From: Ga0074130 sp964499485
GTDB lineage: Bacteria > Pseudomonadota > Gammaproteobacteria > Burkholderiales > Rhodocyclaceae
Direction: 5' to 3'
Length of the DNA stretch: 64,000 bases
Assembly: GCA_964499485.1 (NCBI GenBank)
Contig: CAZCLF010000002.1
Span: forward strand, 124,001-188,000
Shown: positions 37,501 to 45,946 of the stretch, piece by piece
How the letters are laid out: the number at the start of each line of letters is the position of its first letter
How positions within the stretch are numbered: the first letter of the stretch is position 1
The notes under the pieces: model-generated
Seen by the model: only the letters and a program-made list of their open reading frames with translations
Told to the model about the DNA's origin: nothing
Databases searched by the model: none
Made by a program: the position numbers and the translations under genes

Positions 37501-37820
37501 AAGGCCTCGGTCTGCGGCGCGGTCGGCATCAGACGCAACAATTGCCAGATCAAAATATCACTGGCGAAGGGCGTTTCTTTGGGCACATCCGGCAGCACAC
37601 TACCAAACAGCTCCCAGAGATAACCGGCTGGGAAGGTGAACCGCAACTGGGTTGCCAGCCCCATGTCCTCGGCGAGATACATCTGCAGCCAACGGGCCAT
37701 GCCACCGCTCTGCACCACCACGACTTCGCGCTCGAAAATGCTGAGGGGCTGGGCCTGCATCTGCGTGGCCAGATGACGCGCGAGGAGCTCCTGCCGGTTG
37801 CCGTGGATGAGAGTAAACAT
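34551..37820 (-). CDS. recC: RecBCD enzyme subunit RecC (Chi recognition)
   Basis: A 1089-residue RecC (E. coli 1122). Landmarks are the start IHGNRQELLARHLATQM, GMARWLQMYLAEDMG, and GGITFAALRAYRGMPARVVC followed by LIGMNDGLFPR. RecC is an inactive helicase-like subunit that scans for Chi. The Chi sequence for this organism cannot be read from the window. It is the first subunit gene of the operon and may be preceded by a 31-codon ORF 51 bp upstream. Confidence 0.96.
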   Translation of the reverse strand: MFTLIHGNRQELLARHLATQMQAQPLSIFEREVVVVQSGGMARWLQMYLAEDMGLATQLRFTFPAGYLWELFGSVLPDVPKETPFASDILIWQLLRLMPTAPQTEAFAPLHHYLADGDVDKRHGLARRLAECFDTYLAYRPDWVGRWLGGKHVGLGEHEGWQAWLWQRIGEEAGDLPEAHPAELFFRALEKDASLRAILPARITVFGIGAMPPPYLDIFKRLGQHIDVAFYLVNPCREYWGDLVSKRALARAALQTPDALPLLEVGHPLLGSLGQVTRASFERLAGENDIEFFVEPGEGSVLNVLQGDLLDMRQRAPAERVPLDAADASIQFHVCHSATREIEVLQDRLFALFAADPSLQPHDVLVLAPDIVSLAPLIEAVFATSAMPGQGRGSLPFTIADRPLELEAPLLRAFNALLDLVHSRFDAERVLSVLEQPCIANRFGFDEEALTLARAWVGESGIRWGLSAAARAERGLPEEDTHSWAFGLRRMLLGVALPQRDGNLFMETLPFDAIEGVRTQVLGKLLGFMDALETTMQQLSIERSVAAWTELLPQLCLRFCLDEKKIDFASASDQRALQTLRTTLQQLAKSAARARSEELVPLSVIRRELDARLDAMPPGWAFLGGGITFAALRAYRGMPARVVCLIGMNDGLFPRNQAIPGFDLIAKYPQLGDRELRAEDRHAFFEALLSAREYLHVSYVGRGIRDNAPLPPSMLVAELRDAVDQTAYVPDDITRAASEALTVHHRLQPFSPRYFDGSDAQLYSHAAHYARASTAALGARQTAQPFLTQPLSQASPELLTITPQQFIRFFRNPAEYLLRHRLGIQLEESEGLLATVEPFVPSGLERYALRTQLVDDWQTGVRDHAQALALARARGTLPHGAAGIVWFDQLWRDFAPFAEQVAAHSGTLLPPCRIDLSAAGVAVQGSIAGLQLNETGDPLFIEWRVGDVRAIDRLNLWLHHVLLHAAGQACTSRLLTPKESLTLPPLAGVNVEALIESLFAIYAAGCRELLPFFPATSLLWLKTQRDGKDSNWHKDWEDTGHNPAPESLNAYVDLAWRDCDPFNHRFEILAGQIYGPMLEHADADVGDEA

Positions 37821-37871
37821 ATGGAACGGATATTAACCGAGCGCCAGCAATAATCTGCCGAATCGCTGCAT

Positions 37872-37967
37872 TCAGCTCACGAGCAAGGCCACGACCCAGA
37901 GCACCAGCGTGGAACGAAAAACAAAGGTGTCGGACAGATGCGGCAGGCGGGAAAGTAGCTTGGTCAT
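37872..37967 (-). CDS. Possible 31-residue small membrane protein upstream of recC
   Basis: A short frame with TTAGGAGCTCACC directly before the ATG, an ideal Shine-Dalgarno at ideal spacing. The predicted peptide starts MTKLLSRLPHLSDTFVF and ends in a hydrophobic run STLVLWVVALLVS. One charged amphipathic half and one hydrophobic half fit a small membrane protein or a leader peptide. It lies on the recC strand, 51 bp upstream, and just after the terminator of the MCP gene. I do not recognise a family. Confidence 0.45.
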   Translation of the reverse strand: MTKLLSRLPHLSDTFVFRSTLVLWVVALLVS

Positions 37968-38066
37968 GGTGAGCTCCTAAATGAGTTTGTCTAAGTGACG
38001 AACTCATCATGACGGGTCAAAGGCTCATGAAATGAGCCACCACACAGACCGGCATCATCAGGAAAT

Positions 38067-38096
38067 AAAAAGCCCGGTAGTAAGCCGGGCTTTTTT
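38067..38096 (-). terminator. Terminator downstream of MCP gene (bidirectional form)
   Basis: GCCCGG (38072-38077) and CCGGGC (38085-38090) pair around TAGTAAG, flanked by A-rich sequence on the left and six T on the right. Read on the minus strand it ends the MCP transcript with TTTTTATTT. It also isolates the recCBD operon from the MCP gene. Confidence 0.85.
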
Positions 38097-38140
38097 CCAC
38101 GACACAGGCGTATCCGCCGGCATCTTGCGTCCCTGTTCGG

Positions 38141-39754
38141 CTAGATGCGGTACTGGCACACCACTTGTTTAATTTTCTGAGTCAACTGATTCACCTCGGC
38201 CGCAGTTTTTGATGTGTTCACTGCAGCTGCGTGATTCTCTTCTGACATCTGGGCAATACGCTCGACTTGCTGAGCAATGCTGGTGCTGGCAACGCCTTGC
38301 TCACGAATCGCATTGCTGATCTCACTGACCCGTTCAACCGCCAAACCTGAACTATCGCGAATCTTGGCAATTGCCGCATTCGCGGCGGTTGCACGCTCAA
38401 CGCCGACACTTACACGCTCACCCACCTCAGTAATTCCTTCCACCGTGCTGCGAGCATTTGTTTGCATTAGCGCGATCGTTTCGGCAACCGTCTGAGTGGA
38501 AAGTGTCGTCCGTTCCGCCAACTTTCTGACCTCATCAGCCACCACAGCAAAACCGCGGCCCTGTTCACCGGCACGCGCTGCCTCAATGGCCGCATTCAAG
38601 GCAAGTAAATTGGTCTGATCCGCAATCTCTTTAATAACGGCCACAATCTCGCTGACCTGCTGACTGTCGTGATCTAGTTTCTGAACAAAAGCCGAAGCAG
38701 ACTGAACCGTATCGGCAATCTGATTGATGTCCTGAACGGTGTCGATAATAATTTGCTCACCCTCAACAGCCAGCGCACCGGAATTGGAAGACAGCGTATT
38801 GGCTTCACCGGCCTGATCAGCGACATGGTTAATGCTGACAGTCATCTGCTCAACAGTAGCCGCCATATCCGCCGCACTCGCGCTTTGGCTAGAAGAGCTC
38901 TCTGAAACAACAGCAGCCGTTTGCGTTAGCGTGTCTGCGGCAATTGCGAGTTGCTGAGTTTGCTCTGTAATTTCCGTAAGGCTGGACTGTAAGCGTGCGG
39001 TGAGGGTATTAACCGATTGCACTGTTTCGCCAACCTCGTCGTCATTTTGCACAACGGCACGTTGCGTGAAGTCCAGGTTATTTCCGATCGTAAGCAAGGT
39101 ACTGCGGAGACTCGTCAGCGAATTGACCACACTGCGGCGAATCGTCAGTCCAGCACCGAGGGCAACCGCGGAAGCGACAAACGCGATGATTAACATCATG
39201 TAGAGCATGACTTTATAGAGCGACTTTCCTTCCTCTCCCATCTGCCGTGCAAGCTTGATGTTGTAGTCAGCATGTGCACTCAAAGCTTCCGTAGCTGCAA
39301 CAGGAATTTGAGCGTTGTCTTGAAGAAGATGCTGCGCCTCCGATTTACGCCGCTCACGCGACAAACTCAGCGCCTTATCTCGCAATGCAAAATATGCCCT
39401 GATCGCCTCTCGATCAGCCATCAGTAGCTCTCGATCTTTTTGATCGACAAGCATTTCTTTTTCGTAGTGATCAAGTTGCTCCATGACGTGCTGAGAGTAT
39501 TTTTCAATCTCGGCTTCTAGCGCTTTCTCTTTTGCGGGGTCATCGAACATCAAATGGTTCAGCACCCTTGTCCGCATACGGAACACTTCCTTGCTCGCCT
39601 CATCGAGCACGACAATGCTTGGGATCGCATTGTCATTGAGGCTGGCTAGGTGGCCCTCAATTTTGTTCATCCCAACTAACCCCATCCCCGCGATGACAAA
39701 CACGCTCACCGAGGACACAAGCACCATGAGTGACAACTTACTGGCTATTTTCAT
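38141..39754 (-). CDS. Methyl-accepting chemotaxis protein
   Basis: A 537-residue receptor with TM1 (about 8-29), a periplasmic four-helix-bundle sensor (about 30-185; IPSIVVLDEASKEVFRMRTR), TM2 (VMLYMMLIIAFVASAVALGA), HAMP and a signalling domain. The tip contains QTNLLALNAAIEAARAGEQ and GRGFAVVADEVRKLAERT. No CheR-binding pentapeptide is present. GGGGAAAA precedes the ATG. It is similar in design to the MCP at 16.4 kb but divergent in the sensor, so the ligands likely differ. Confidence 0.93.
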   Translation of the reverse strand: MKIASKLSLMVLVSSVSVFVIAGMGLVGMNKIEGHLASLNDNAIPSIVVLDEASKEVFRMRTRVLNHLMFDDPAKEKALEAEIEKYSQHVMEQLDHYEKEMLVDQKDRELLMADREAIRAYFALRDKALSLSRERRKSEAQHLLQDNAQIPVAATEALSAHADYNIKLARQMGEEGKSLYKVMLYMMLIIAFVASAVALGAGLTIRRSVVNSLTSLRSTLLTIGNNLDFTQRAVVQNDDEVGETVQSVNTLTARLQSSLTEITEQTQQLAIAADTLTQTAAVVSESSSSQSASAADMAATVEQMTVSINHVADQAGEANTLSSNSGALAVEGEQIIIDTVQDINQIADTVQSASAFVQKLDHDSQQVSEIVAVIKEIADQTNLLALNAAIEAARAGEQGRGFAVVADEVRKLAERTTLSTQTVAETIALMQTNARSTVEGITEVGERVSVGVERATAANAAIAKIRDSSGLAVERVSEISNAIREQGVASTSIAQQVERIAQMSEENHAAAVNTSKTAAEVNQLTQKIKQVVCQYRI

Positions 39755-40253
39755 TTTTCCCCCAACTGCACTGAATTTGAATCTCTGTCATCTATAACAG
39801 TGGTAGCCCAATAACAGCAACTCTATAACCACTCAATTTATTATGAGCATTTAAGATGCTTATTTCCTTGCGTTAAGCTGACAATCTTACAAATAAGCTC
39901 GAATTCAACTTTTAAGAACTACCTCAGCTTAGTGGCGGGGAAGGGCTTGAGCAATCCAAGTTCAGTAACGCGCAAAGTTGGCAAAGCGTATCGAGAAAAT
40001 ATCTCGCAAGACATTGAAATTAATAGACACCCATATCTAAGCCCCATCAGTACCCAGGTAAAGTGAGAGGGCTCATTCGAGCCCATGACGCGTAGCAAGC
40101 CTTCCTAAATTGGAACCGTCGGCATTTAGCGACAAATTTATTTAAATAAAAACAATGACTTGCTGGAAAAGGCACACATCATGTCGGCCAAGACCAACAC
40201 CCTCCTTAATCACCACAAAAACTAACCAATTGATTTAAATGAGAAACAATAAC
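39755..40253. other. AT-rich intergenic region upstream of the BON genes
   Basis: About 500 bp separates the divergent MCP and BON genes. It is clearly more AT-rich than its surroundings. It contains one short hairpin, GGGCTC (40069-40074) with GAGCCC (40079-40084) around ATTC, and no open frame with family resemblance. It would be the place for activator sites of the sigma-54-type promoter at its right end. Confidence 0.55.
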
Positions 40254-40269
40254 TGGCACAGGCATTGCA
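40254..40269 (+). promoter_or_regulatory. Sigma-54 (RpoN) -24/-12 promoter of the BON genes
   Basis: TGGCAC (40254-40259), five bases, then TTGCA (40265-40269) match the RpoN consensus TGGCAC-N5-TTGCW without a mismatch. The invariant GG (40255-40256) and GC (40267-40268) have the exact 12-bp offset. Transcription would begin near 40280, about 36 bp upstream of the first BON start codon. Confidence 0.75.
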
Positions 40270-40315
40270 ATAGATAGGACAGGGCACACGCCCACCATGA
40301 AGAAAGGAGTCCTCC

Positions 40316-40687
40316 ATGCAACTGCGCCAAATCGATACCGCTCTGCTATTACTTGTCGGCTTGCTTGCCATTCCGCTGGTTCAGGCCGCTGAAAGCCAAA
40401 GCCCCGGCGCCGCGGAGCGTACGGGTCAAACTGCGGGCAAGTACATCGACGACGCCACGTTGACCACTAAGGTCAAAGTCGCACTACTCACTGACAACCT
40501 GCTCTCCGCTTTTGAAGTCAAGGTCACCACCGACCACGGCATTGTCACGTTGAGTGGCGAAGTCGATAAGCCCGAAACGATCCAGCGGGCAATCAAACTC
40601 GCGGCAGCCGTTCCCGGCGTCAAGGCAATTAATACCCATCTAATGGTCAAGGTCGCCACCTTCACTTGGAGCGGTCGCCTGAGCTAA
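40316..40687 (+). CDS. BON-domain periplasmic protein 1
   Basis: A 123-residue protein with a signal peptide (hydrophobic LLLLVGLLAIPLVQ, cleavage likely after QAA near residue 25) and a single BON domain (about 45-115): YIDDATLTTKVKVALLTD, VTLSGEVDKPETIQRAI, VPGVKAINTHL. BON domains, as in OsmY and Kbp, are linked to envelope stress and phospholipid binding. AAGGAG lies 7 bp before the ATG. A paralogue follows 42 bp downstream. A perfect sigma-54 promoter match lies upstream. Confidence 0.9.
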   Translation: MQLRQIDTALLLLVGLLAIPLVQAAESQSPGAAERTGQTAGKYIDDATLTTKVKVALLTDNLLSAFEVKVTTDHGIVTLSGEVDKPETIQRAIKLAAAVPGVKAINTHLMVKVATFTWSGRLS

Positions 40688-40729
40688 TCCGCTCAGCCCC
40701 CATTCCTCACCACAAAAAAGGAGTCAATC

Positions 40730-41077
40730 ATGCAATTTCGACATAAGGATATCGCTCTGATGATGGCCGTCATGGCAGCAACAGCCGCCCCACTTGCACA
40801 CGCAACCGATGCCCCCAAAGGTACAGCGGCTCAAGCCGGGCAGGCTGCGGGTCAATACATCGACGACGCGACGTTGACCACAAAGGTCAAGACTGCATTG
40901 ATTAGCGACAGCATGCTTTCGCTGTTTGTCATCAGCGTGGACAGCAATAAGGGTGCCGTAACGCTCAGCGGCACAGTGGACAAGGTGGAAACGATCGAAA
41001 GAGCCATCCGCCTGGCCATGGCAGTGCCTGGGGTCAAGACTGTCAGTCCGCAGTTCATCTTGAAAGCCACCAATTAA
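40730..41077 (+). CDS. BON-domain periplasmic protein 2
   Basis: A 115-residue paralogue of the preceding gene with its own signal peptide (VMAATAAPLAHA, cleavage near residue 23) and one BON domain. The segment YIDDATLTTKVK is identical in both proteins, and the DNA coding for it is nearly identical, so the pair arose by tandem duplication. AAAAAAGGAG precedes the ATG. A strong terminator follows, closing the two-gene operon. Confidence 0.9.
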   Translation: MQFRHKDIALMMAVMAATAAPLAHATDAPKGTAAQAGQAAGQYIDDATLTTKVKTALISDSMLSLFVISVDSNKGAVTLSGTVDKVETIERAIRLAMAVPGVKTVSPQFILKATN

Positions 41078-41100
41078 GGCAGGCTTGCATGCTTAACAAA

Positions 41101-41135
41101 ATCCCGCGCCTCAGTAGATGCGCGGGATTTTTTTG
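41101..41135. terminator. Bidirectional terminator between BON genes and the PAS-GGDEF gene
   Basis: ATCCCGCGC (41101-41109) and GCGCGGGAT (41120-41128) pair perfectly around a 10-nt loop and are followed by seven T on the plus strand. The minus-strand side reads TTTTGTT, so it can serve both convergent genes. Confidence 0.9.
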
Positions 41136-41158
41136 TCGCAGTCATGGAATACGCTTCG

Positions 41159-43195
41159 TCAGTGGTCTGCCTTCTCGATACTGAGCATTCGCTCCTTGCG
41201 TTTCTGCTTGTACATCAAGGTATCTGAATGCGCCATTAAGGCTTCGATGGTTGATCCATCCTCGGGATAACCGGCACAACCAATACTGCAAGACACCTTC
41301 ACTTCGGCCTGCTTCAGTGTGAGCGGCTGGGACACTGTCTTATTAAGTCGCTCAATCACACGGCGAATTTCAAGGGATTCGATTCCCCCGCGCAGAACAG
41401 CAACAAACTCATCACCACCAACACGCGCCAATGTGTCTGATTCACGAATGCAGGCGGACATTCGGCGAGTCAAGGCTTGGAGCAACTCATCCCCTGCAGC
41501 ATGCCCCAAGGTGTCATTGACCTCTTTAAAGCGATCCAGATCGATAAAGCACACCACAAACTTCAGCTTCTCACGCTTTGAATGTGCGAGTAGTTGTTCG
41601 ATCCGATCCAGTACCAGCTTGCGATTGGGCAGGCCGGTAAGGCCATCATGTAGCGACTCGTATTCGGCTTTTTGTCGTGCCTCACGATCGAGTTTTGCTT
41701 GCTTCACTTCCTCTAGGTTCTGCACGAGCGCACACAGTGCGCTGATCTCTCCCAACGCATCACGTACGGGAAAAATATTTAGTAAATAAGGCACAGGCTT
41801 GCCATCAACCTCGATGGTGCTCTCCGTTACGTAGGGGCGGCCAGTTGTCAGAACATACTCATGCCAGCGTCTAACCTCAGCCTCTGTGACTTGCGGCAAA
41901 ACCTCCCATTCAAACTTTCCAATCGCATCTTTTGCTGACAAGCCGTAAATCTCACCGAACAATCCGTTGAAGGAAATGATGCGACCTTCTACGTCCTTCA
42001 GGAGCGCCAGCAGGGGCATATTCTCAAAGACCGCATTCATCAAGTTTTGGTAACGCGTCAGCTCTGCCTCGATTTTTTTCTGGGCAGTGATATCCACAAC
42101 AATTCCGGCTAAGCCGATCGGCTGATCATTCGCATCGTTCAAAGGCCATTTCGTGGTTCTGAAATAGGCCGGTTCATCTGACTGCGGATACCGAATCACT
42201 TCCTCGTATTGCTCTAAACCACCCTTCTTCAAGATTCTTTGACGGTCGGCCGCAACACGCTTTGCAGTTTCATGCTCCATAAAGTCAAACTCAGTCTTTC
42301 CCATTAAACCGACATACCGCTTGCCTTTGCATTCTGCAGCCTCATTGAGATAGACAAACTTTCCTTCCATATCCTGAACGAACATCAAGGCAGGGGCACG
42401 CTCAACCATCTCGGCAAGCATGTCACGCTCACTTTCAATGTGCCGCACATTACGCAAATCCAACACGAAGGAAATCCCCCCGCCTGAGCCGTCACTTAGT
42501 AGCACGCCATTCACCAGCACCGGGATGCACTCGCCTGACCGACTGAGATATTCTTTTTGTACGGGGATACCACGACCATGGGTAACGATATGCTTCACAT
42601 GCTCGGTGCAGATGTCGTGGTATTCGGGAGGGGTAATGGATTTCCAATCGAGGCCTGTCCCGGCAAAGTCGTCATCTGACAGCTCTAACATCTGCCTAAA
42701 TACTGGGTTGGCATCATGGATTAACCCACTGCTGTTCCAGCACAGAATACCAATCACATTGCCGTTAAACAGCGCTTTGATTTTACTGTCGCGATCACAG
42801 ATACGTTGCTCTGACTCGACCTGATCAGTCACATCAATCAAGACACCCACAACGGCCGGCTGATCGTTATAAGTCGAGGACTTACCGTGGACCTCGACAT
42901 AAAAATGCGAGCCATCTTTGCGCTTTGCCATAAAGCGGTAGCGCATGTCCTTCACTTCACCTAAGGTTCTTCGCCGTACATTCTCAATCACCATCGCTAC
43001 ATCACGATCCGCAATGAGCTGAGTGATCGGTACGGTATTGATAATGTCTTCTGGCGCAGCGAACCCGAACATCGCTGCGAACTGCGGATTTACGTACCGG
43101 AACTGCCCGTTTTGAATAATGTAGATGCCTGCCAGCGTCTGCTCGACCAGCGCTTGGAACATTGGCTCAGTCATGCCTGAACTTGGTATTTGCAT
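41159..43195 (-). CDS. Multi-PAS diguanylate cyclase
   Basis: A 678-residue soluble protein with four PAS-like modules (about 14-125, 135-250, 260-372, 382-490), a short linker helix and a GGDEF domain. The active motif is GGDEF (593-597) and the RESD I-site lies five residues before it (584-587), so it should make c-di-GMP with product inhibition. No membrane helix is present. The PAS ligands or cofactors cannot be told. It is a single gene with its own terminator downstream. Confidence 0.93.
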   Translation of the reverse strand: MQIPSSGMTEPMFQALVEQTLAGIYIIQNGQFRYVNPQFAAMFGFAAPEDIINTVPITQLIADRDVAMVIENVRRRTLGEVKDMRYRFMAKRKDGSHFYVEVHGKSSTYNDQPAVVGVLIDVTDQVESEQRICDRDSKIKALFNGNVIGILCWNSSGLIHDANPVFRQMLELSDDDFAGTGLDWKSITPPEYHDICTEHVKHIVTHGRGIPVQKEYLSRSGECIPVLVNGVLLSDGSGGGISFVLDLRNVRHIESERDMLAEMVERAPALMFVQDMEGKFVYLNEAAECKGKRYVGLMGKTEFDFMEHETAKRVAADRQRILKKGGLEQYEEVIRYPQSDEPAYFRTTKWPLNDANDQPIGLAGIVVDITAQKKIEAELTRYQNLMNAVFENMPLLALLKDVEGRIISFNGLFGEIYGLSAKDAIGKFEWEVLPQVTEAEVRRWHEYVLTTGRPYVTESTIEVDGKPVPYLLNIFPVRDALGEISALCALVQNLEEVKQAKLDREARQKAEYESLHDGLTGLPNRKLVLDRIEQLLAHSKREKLKFVVCFIDLDRFKEVNDTLGHAAGDELLQALTRRMSACIRESDTLARVGGDEFVAVLRGGIESLEIRRVIERLNKTVSQPLTLKQAEVKVSCSIGCAGYPEDGSTIEALMAHSDTLMYKQKRKERMLSIEKADH

Positions 43196-43729
43196 AAACC
43201 CCCTACCTTTCCTGCGTGCAGCGCCACTTTGAATAGATTTTTTGGCGGCACAGGTCCAAGGCTACACCCAAATAAACATATTCAATGTGTACATAAGTAA
43301 TTTATTAAAAGCATATTGAAAATAAATTTAGGTCGGCCTTAAAAATGCTGAATGCCTTCTGTCACAGGGCTTACAAATCGCAAACCAACAATCACAGCCC
43401 CCCCTAAAAACAGCCAATATTGCTTGATGATTGTTGCCAGCTTCAAGCAGAACCCCTGTTTTTTCATGCGCTGTAAAAGTGCAGAAATGAAAGCCCGTCC
43501 TGTCCCTGCCTCCGCCACCAAGATCACCCTAATGTTGTTGCTTGAGCGCCACATCCCCGTCTGACCTAAGCCCAACATGTACAGGAATACCTGCGTCACA
43601 TCCCACCTAAACACTGCCCGCAGCCAGACTGAATTTGGCAGATGCGGGGCATATCGCTAAACATTGCGGTGTATGCCAACCGGCCTGAAGCACGATTACA
43701 CTCCTGACCTCACCTTTAGCAGCCCCGTC
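43196..43729. other. Intergenic region between PAS-GGDEF and dinB, no convincing gene
   Basis: The 534-bp gap is AT-rich near the divergent PAS-GGDEF start. A minus-strand open frame (43339-43614, 91 codons from a GTG) and a shorter ATG version with MKKQGFCLKLATIIKQYW are present. Neither has a Shine-Dalgarno or family resemblance. I see no SOS box of the CTGT-N8-ACAG type. Confidence 0.5.
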
Positions 43730-44890
43730 ATGCCCGCCCCACTTCTGCGCCCCACGCCGCGTATCGCTCACCTTGATATGGATGCTTTCTATGCGTCCGT
43801 CGAGCTGTTGCGTTATCCCGATTTGAAAGGCCAAGCTGTTGTGATTGGTGGCGGGCGGGATGAGCAGCCTGAGCAATTAGCCGATGGCACGCGCCGCTAC
43901 GCGCGTCTGCGCGATTACGTGGGTCGTGGTGTCATCACCACCTCCACCTATGAAGCCCGCGCATTAGGTGTTTTTTCGGCCATGGGCATGATGAAGGCGG
44001 CCAAGCTTGCACCGGATGCGGTACTACTCCCCGTGGACTTCCCCGCTTACCGTCATTACTCGCGTCTGTTCAAAGCCGCGGTTGCAGAGATTGCGCCGGT
44101 GATCGAAAACCGCGGTATCGATGAAATCTACATTGACTTAACTGATATTCCTGAAGCCAGCGAGCCGCTGGCAATGCGCCTGAAGCAGGCGGTTCAAGCG
44201 GCCACCGGGCTGAGCTGCTCGATCGGCATCAGCCATTGCAAACTGATTGCCAAAATCGCCTCAGACCTGCAAAAACCGAACGGCCTGAGCATCGTGATGC
44301 AAGACGATATTCCTGCACGCATCTGGCCGTTAGCCGTGAGTAAGATTAACGGCGTTGGCCCCAAGGCAACGGAAAGACTGACCCGGATGGGGATTCACAC
44401 CATCGGCGAGCTTGCCGCGCAACCGCGCGAACTACTCATCCGCCGCTTTGGTAACAGCTATGGCGCATGGCTGGCCGATGCTGCGCACGGCATTGATGAG
44501 CGCCCCGTTGTCACCGAATCCGAACCCAAGTCGATCAGTCGCGAGACGACCTTCGAGCGCGACCTGCATCCACGCGGAGACCGCGCACAGCTCTCAGACA
44601 TCCTTGTGCACCTGTGCACTCGCCTAGCCGATGATCTGCAGCGCAAGCGCTACTCCAGCCGCACCATTGGAATCAAACTACGCTACGACAACTTCGAGGC
44701 TGTCACGCGCGACCACACGATCACATCGCCAACCACGCAAGCCGACGACATCCTGCGTGCTGCACGCGAATGTCTAAAGCGCGTGCCCTTGGACCGCAAG
44801 CTACGTCTACTTGGTGTGCGCGCAGGCAAACTCTCTCCGGTGGGTGATGAGCAACCCGCGAACGCCCAACCTGAACTACCGTTCGATTGA
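43730..44890 (+). CDS. dinB: DNA polymerase IV (Y-family)
   Basis: A 386-residue Y-family polymerase. The catalytic motifs are HLDMDAFYASVE near the start and RGIDEIYIDLTD, which supply the metal-binding carboxylates. The helix-hairpin-helix region (KINGVGPKATERLTRMG) and a little-finger domain follow. The C-terminus ELPFD resembles a beta-clamp binding peptide (QxxLPF-like, here QPELPF). ATG at 43730 fits the family start; upstream TTG and ATG codons would add residues unlike the family. It performs translesion synthesis. Confidence 0.94.
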   Translation: MPAPLLRPTPRIAHLDMDAFYASVELLRYPDLKGQAVVIGGGRDEQPEQLADGTRRYARLRDYVGRGVITTSTYEARALGVFSAMGMMKAAKLAPDAVLLPVDFPAYRHYSRLFKAAVAEIAPVIENRGIDEIYIDLTDIPEASEPLAMRLKQAVQAATGLSCSIGISHCKLIAKIASDLQKPNGLSIVMQDDIPARIWPLAVSKINGVGPKATERLTRMGIHTIGELAAQPRELLIRRFGNSYGAWLADAAHGIDERPVVTESEPKSISRETTFERDLHPRGDRAQLSDILVHLCTRLADDLQRKRYSSRTIGIKLRYDNFEAVTRDHTITSPTTQADDILRAARECLKRVPLDRKLRLLGVRAGKLSPVGDEQPANAQPELPFD

Positions 44891-44926
44891 GGCTTCGCCC
44901 AGGATGAGCTTGACTACTGTCTATTG

Positions 44927-45841
44927 CTATATCGCTGGTTCTAGTCCGCGATGACGTAGTAATGCATTGAGCAAAAAGCGCGCGCCAGGGCCGAGCGTTG
45001 CTTTTTTCAAACGGATGGCAAAGGTTTCATACGTTGGCATCTGATCACGACCTTCCCAGCTCTCCAAATTGAGCGCATGCAATCGGCCTGAATCAATGTC
45101 GGCCTGCACCATATGACGGGGCAAACTCCCCCACCCCAAACCACCACGCAGAAGCCGTAGCTTCACCTCAAGGGAGGTGACATACCAAGTGTCCAGCGCA
45201 TGAATGCCAAAGTCTGCAGCATCACTTAGGGATGAGTCTCGTGTCCAGACGACCTGCATGTGCCCACGCAGCTGTGACAGGTCAATTTTCCCGCTGATGG
45301 CGGCCAATGGATGTGTGCTCGCTGCCACCGCAATCAGTGCATTCCTCGCCAGAAAATTACCTTCGAACTCATTCCCAAGCGGCGAAATCGCGGCCACGAT
45401 GCCCAATTGCGCCTTGCCTGTACGCACCACTTCAATGTCCTCATTGAACGGCTTCAACATCATGCGCACCCGCACTGAGGGGTAGGCAATACGCAGATCG
45501 TCCAGCGCACTGACAACAGAATCAACATCAGCAAACTCGTTCACCACCAGCGACAGCTCTGCCTCAACCCCATGCGCAAAACTTTCTGCATAGCGATGAA
45601 AATCCTCGAGATCATCAACCAAGCGGCGCGCTCGGGTCAGCAAGGATTGACCGGCGCTCGTCAAACTTGGTCGATAGTGTGCGCGATCAAACAGCACGAG
45701 ACCGGCCTGCTCCTCTAAGCCCCTGATCGCATAGGTAATGGCAGATTGCGCTCGGCCCAGCTTGCGGGCAGCTGCAGCAAATCCACCGCAATCAACCACG
45801 GCGAGGAAAACCCGAAATTGATCAAGCGTATATGCGTTCAC
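44927..45841 (-). CDS. LysR-family transcriptional regulator
   Basis: An LTTR of about 304 residues with an N-terminal HTH (LDQFRVFLAVVDCGGFAAAA, AQSAITYAIRGLEEQAG) and a co-inducer domain. The start is uncertain: GTG at 45841 gives MNAYTLDQF, while TTG at 45853 adds four residues. It diverges from a DoxX-family gene across about 100 bp containing an ATAATTAT palindrome, so DoxX is its likely target. Confidence 0.88.
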   Translation of the reverse strand: MNAYTLDQFRVFLAVVDCGGFAAAARKLGRAQSAITYAIRGLEEQAGLVLFDRAHYRPSLTSAGQSLLTRARRLVDDLEDFHRYAESFAHGVEAELSLVVNEFADVDSVVSALDDLRIAYPSVRVRMMLKPFNEDIEVVRTGKAQLGIVAAISPLGNEFEGNFLARNALIAVAASTHPLAAISGKIDLSQLRGHMQVVWTRDSSLSDAADFGIHALDTWYVTSLEVKLRLLRGGLGWGSLPRHMVQADIDSGRLHALNLESWEGRDQMPTYETFAIRLKKATLGPGARFLLNALLRHRGLEPAI

Positions 45842-45946
45842 TCTATCTATCAATCTGATCGACTAAATCATAATTATAGAGTTCTCATGCAGTTTATTTG
45901 ATGGAAATATGGGTCTGTTATCAACTCAGCTCGTTCCAGCCCCCCC

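Noticed and set aside
43339..43614. 91-codon minus-strand open frame between PAS-GGDEF and dinB
   Set aside because: Starts at a GTG without Shine-Dalgarno; composition and hydrophobic pattern do not suggest a family; an ATG sub-frame of 42 codons is no better.
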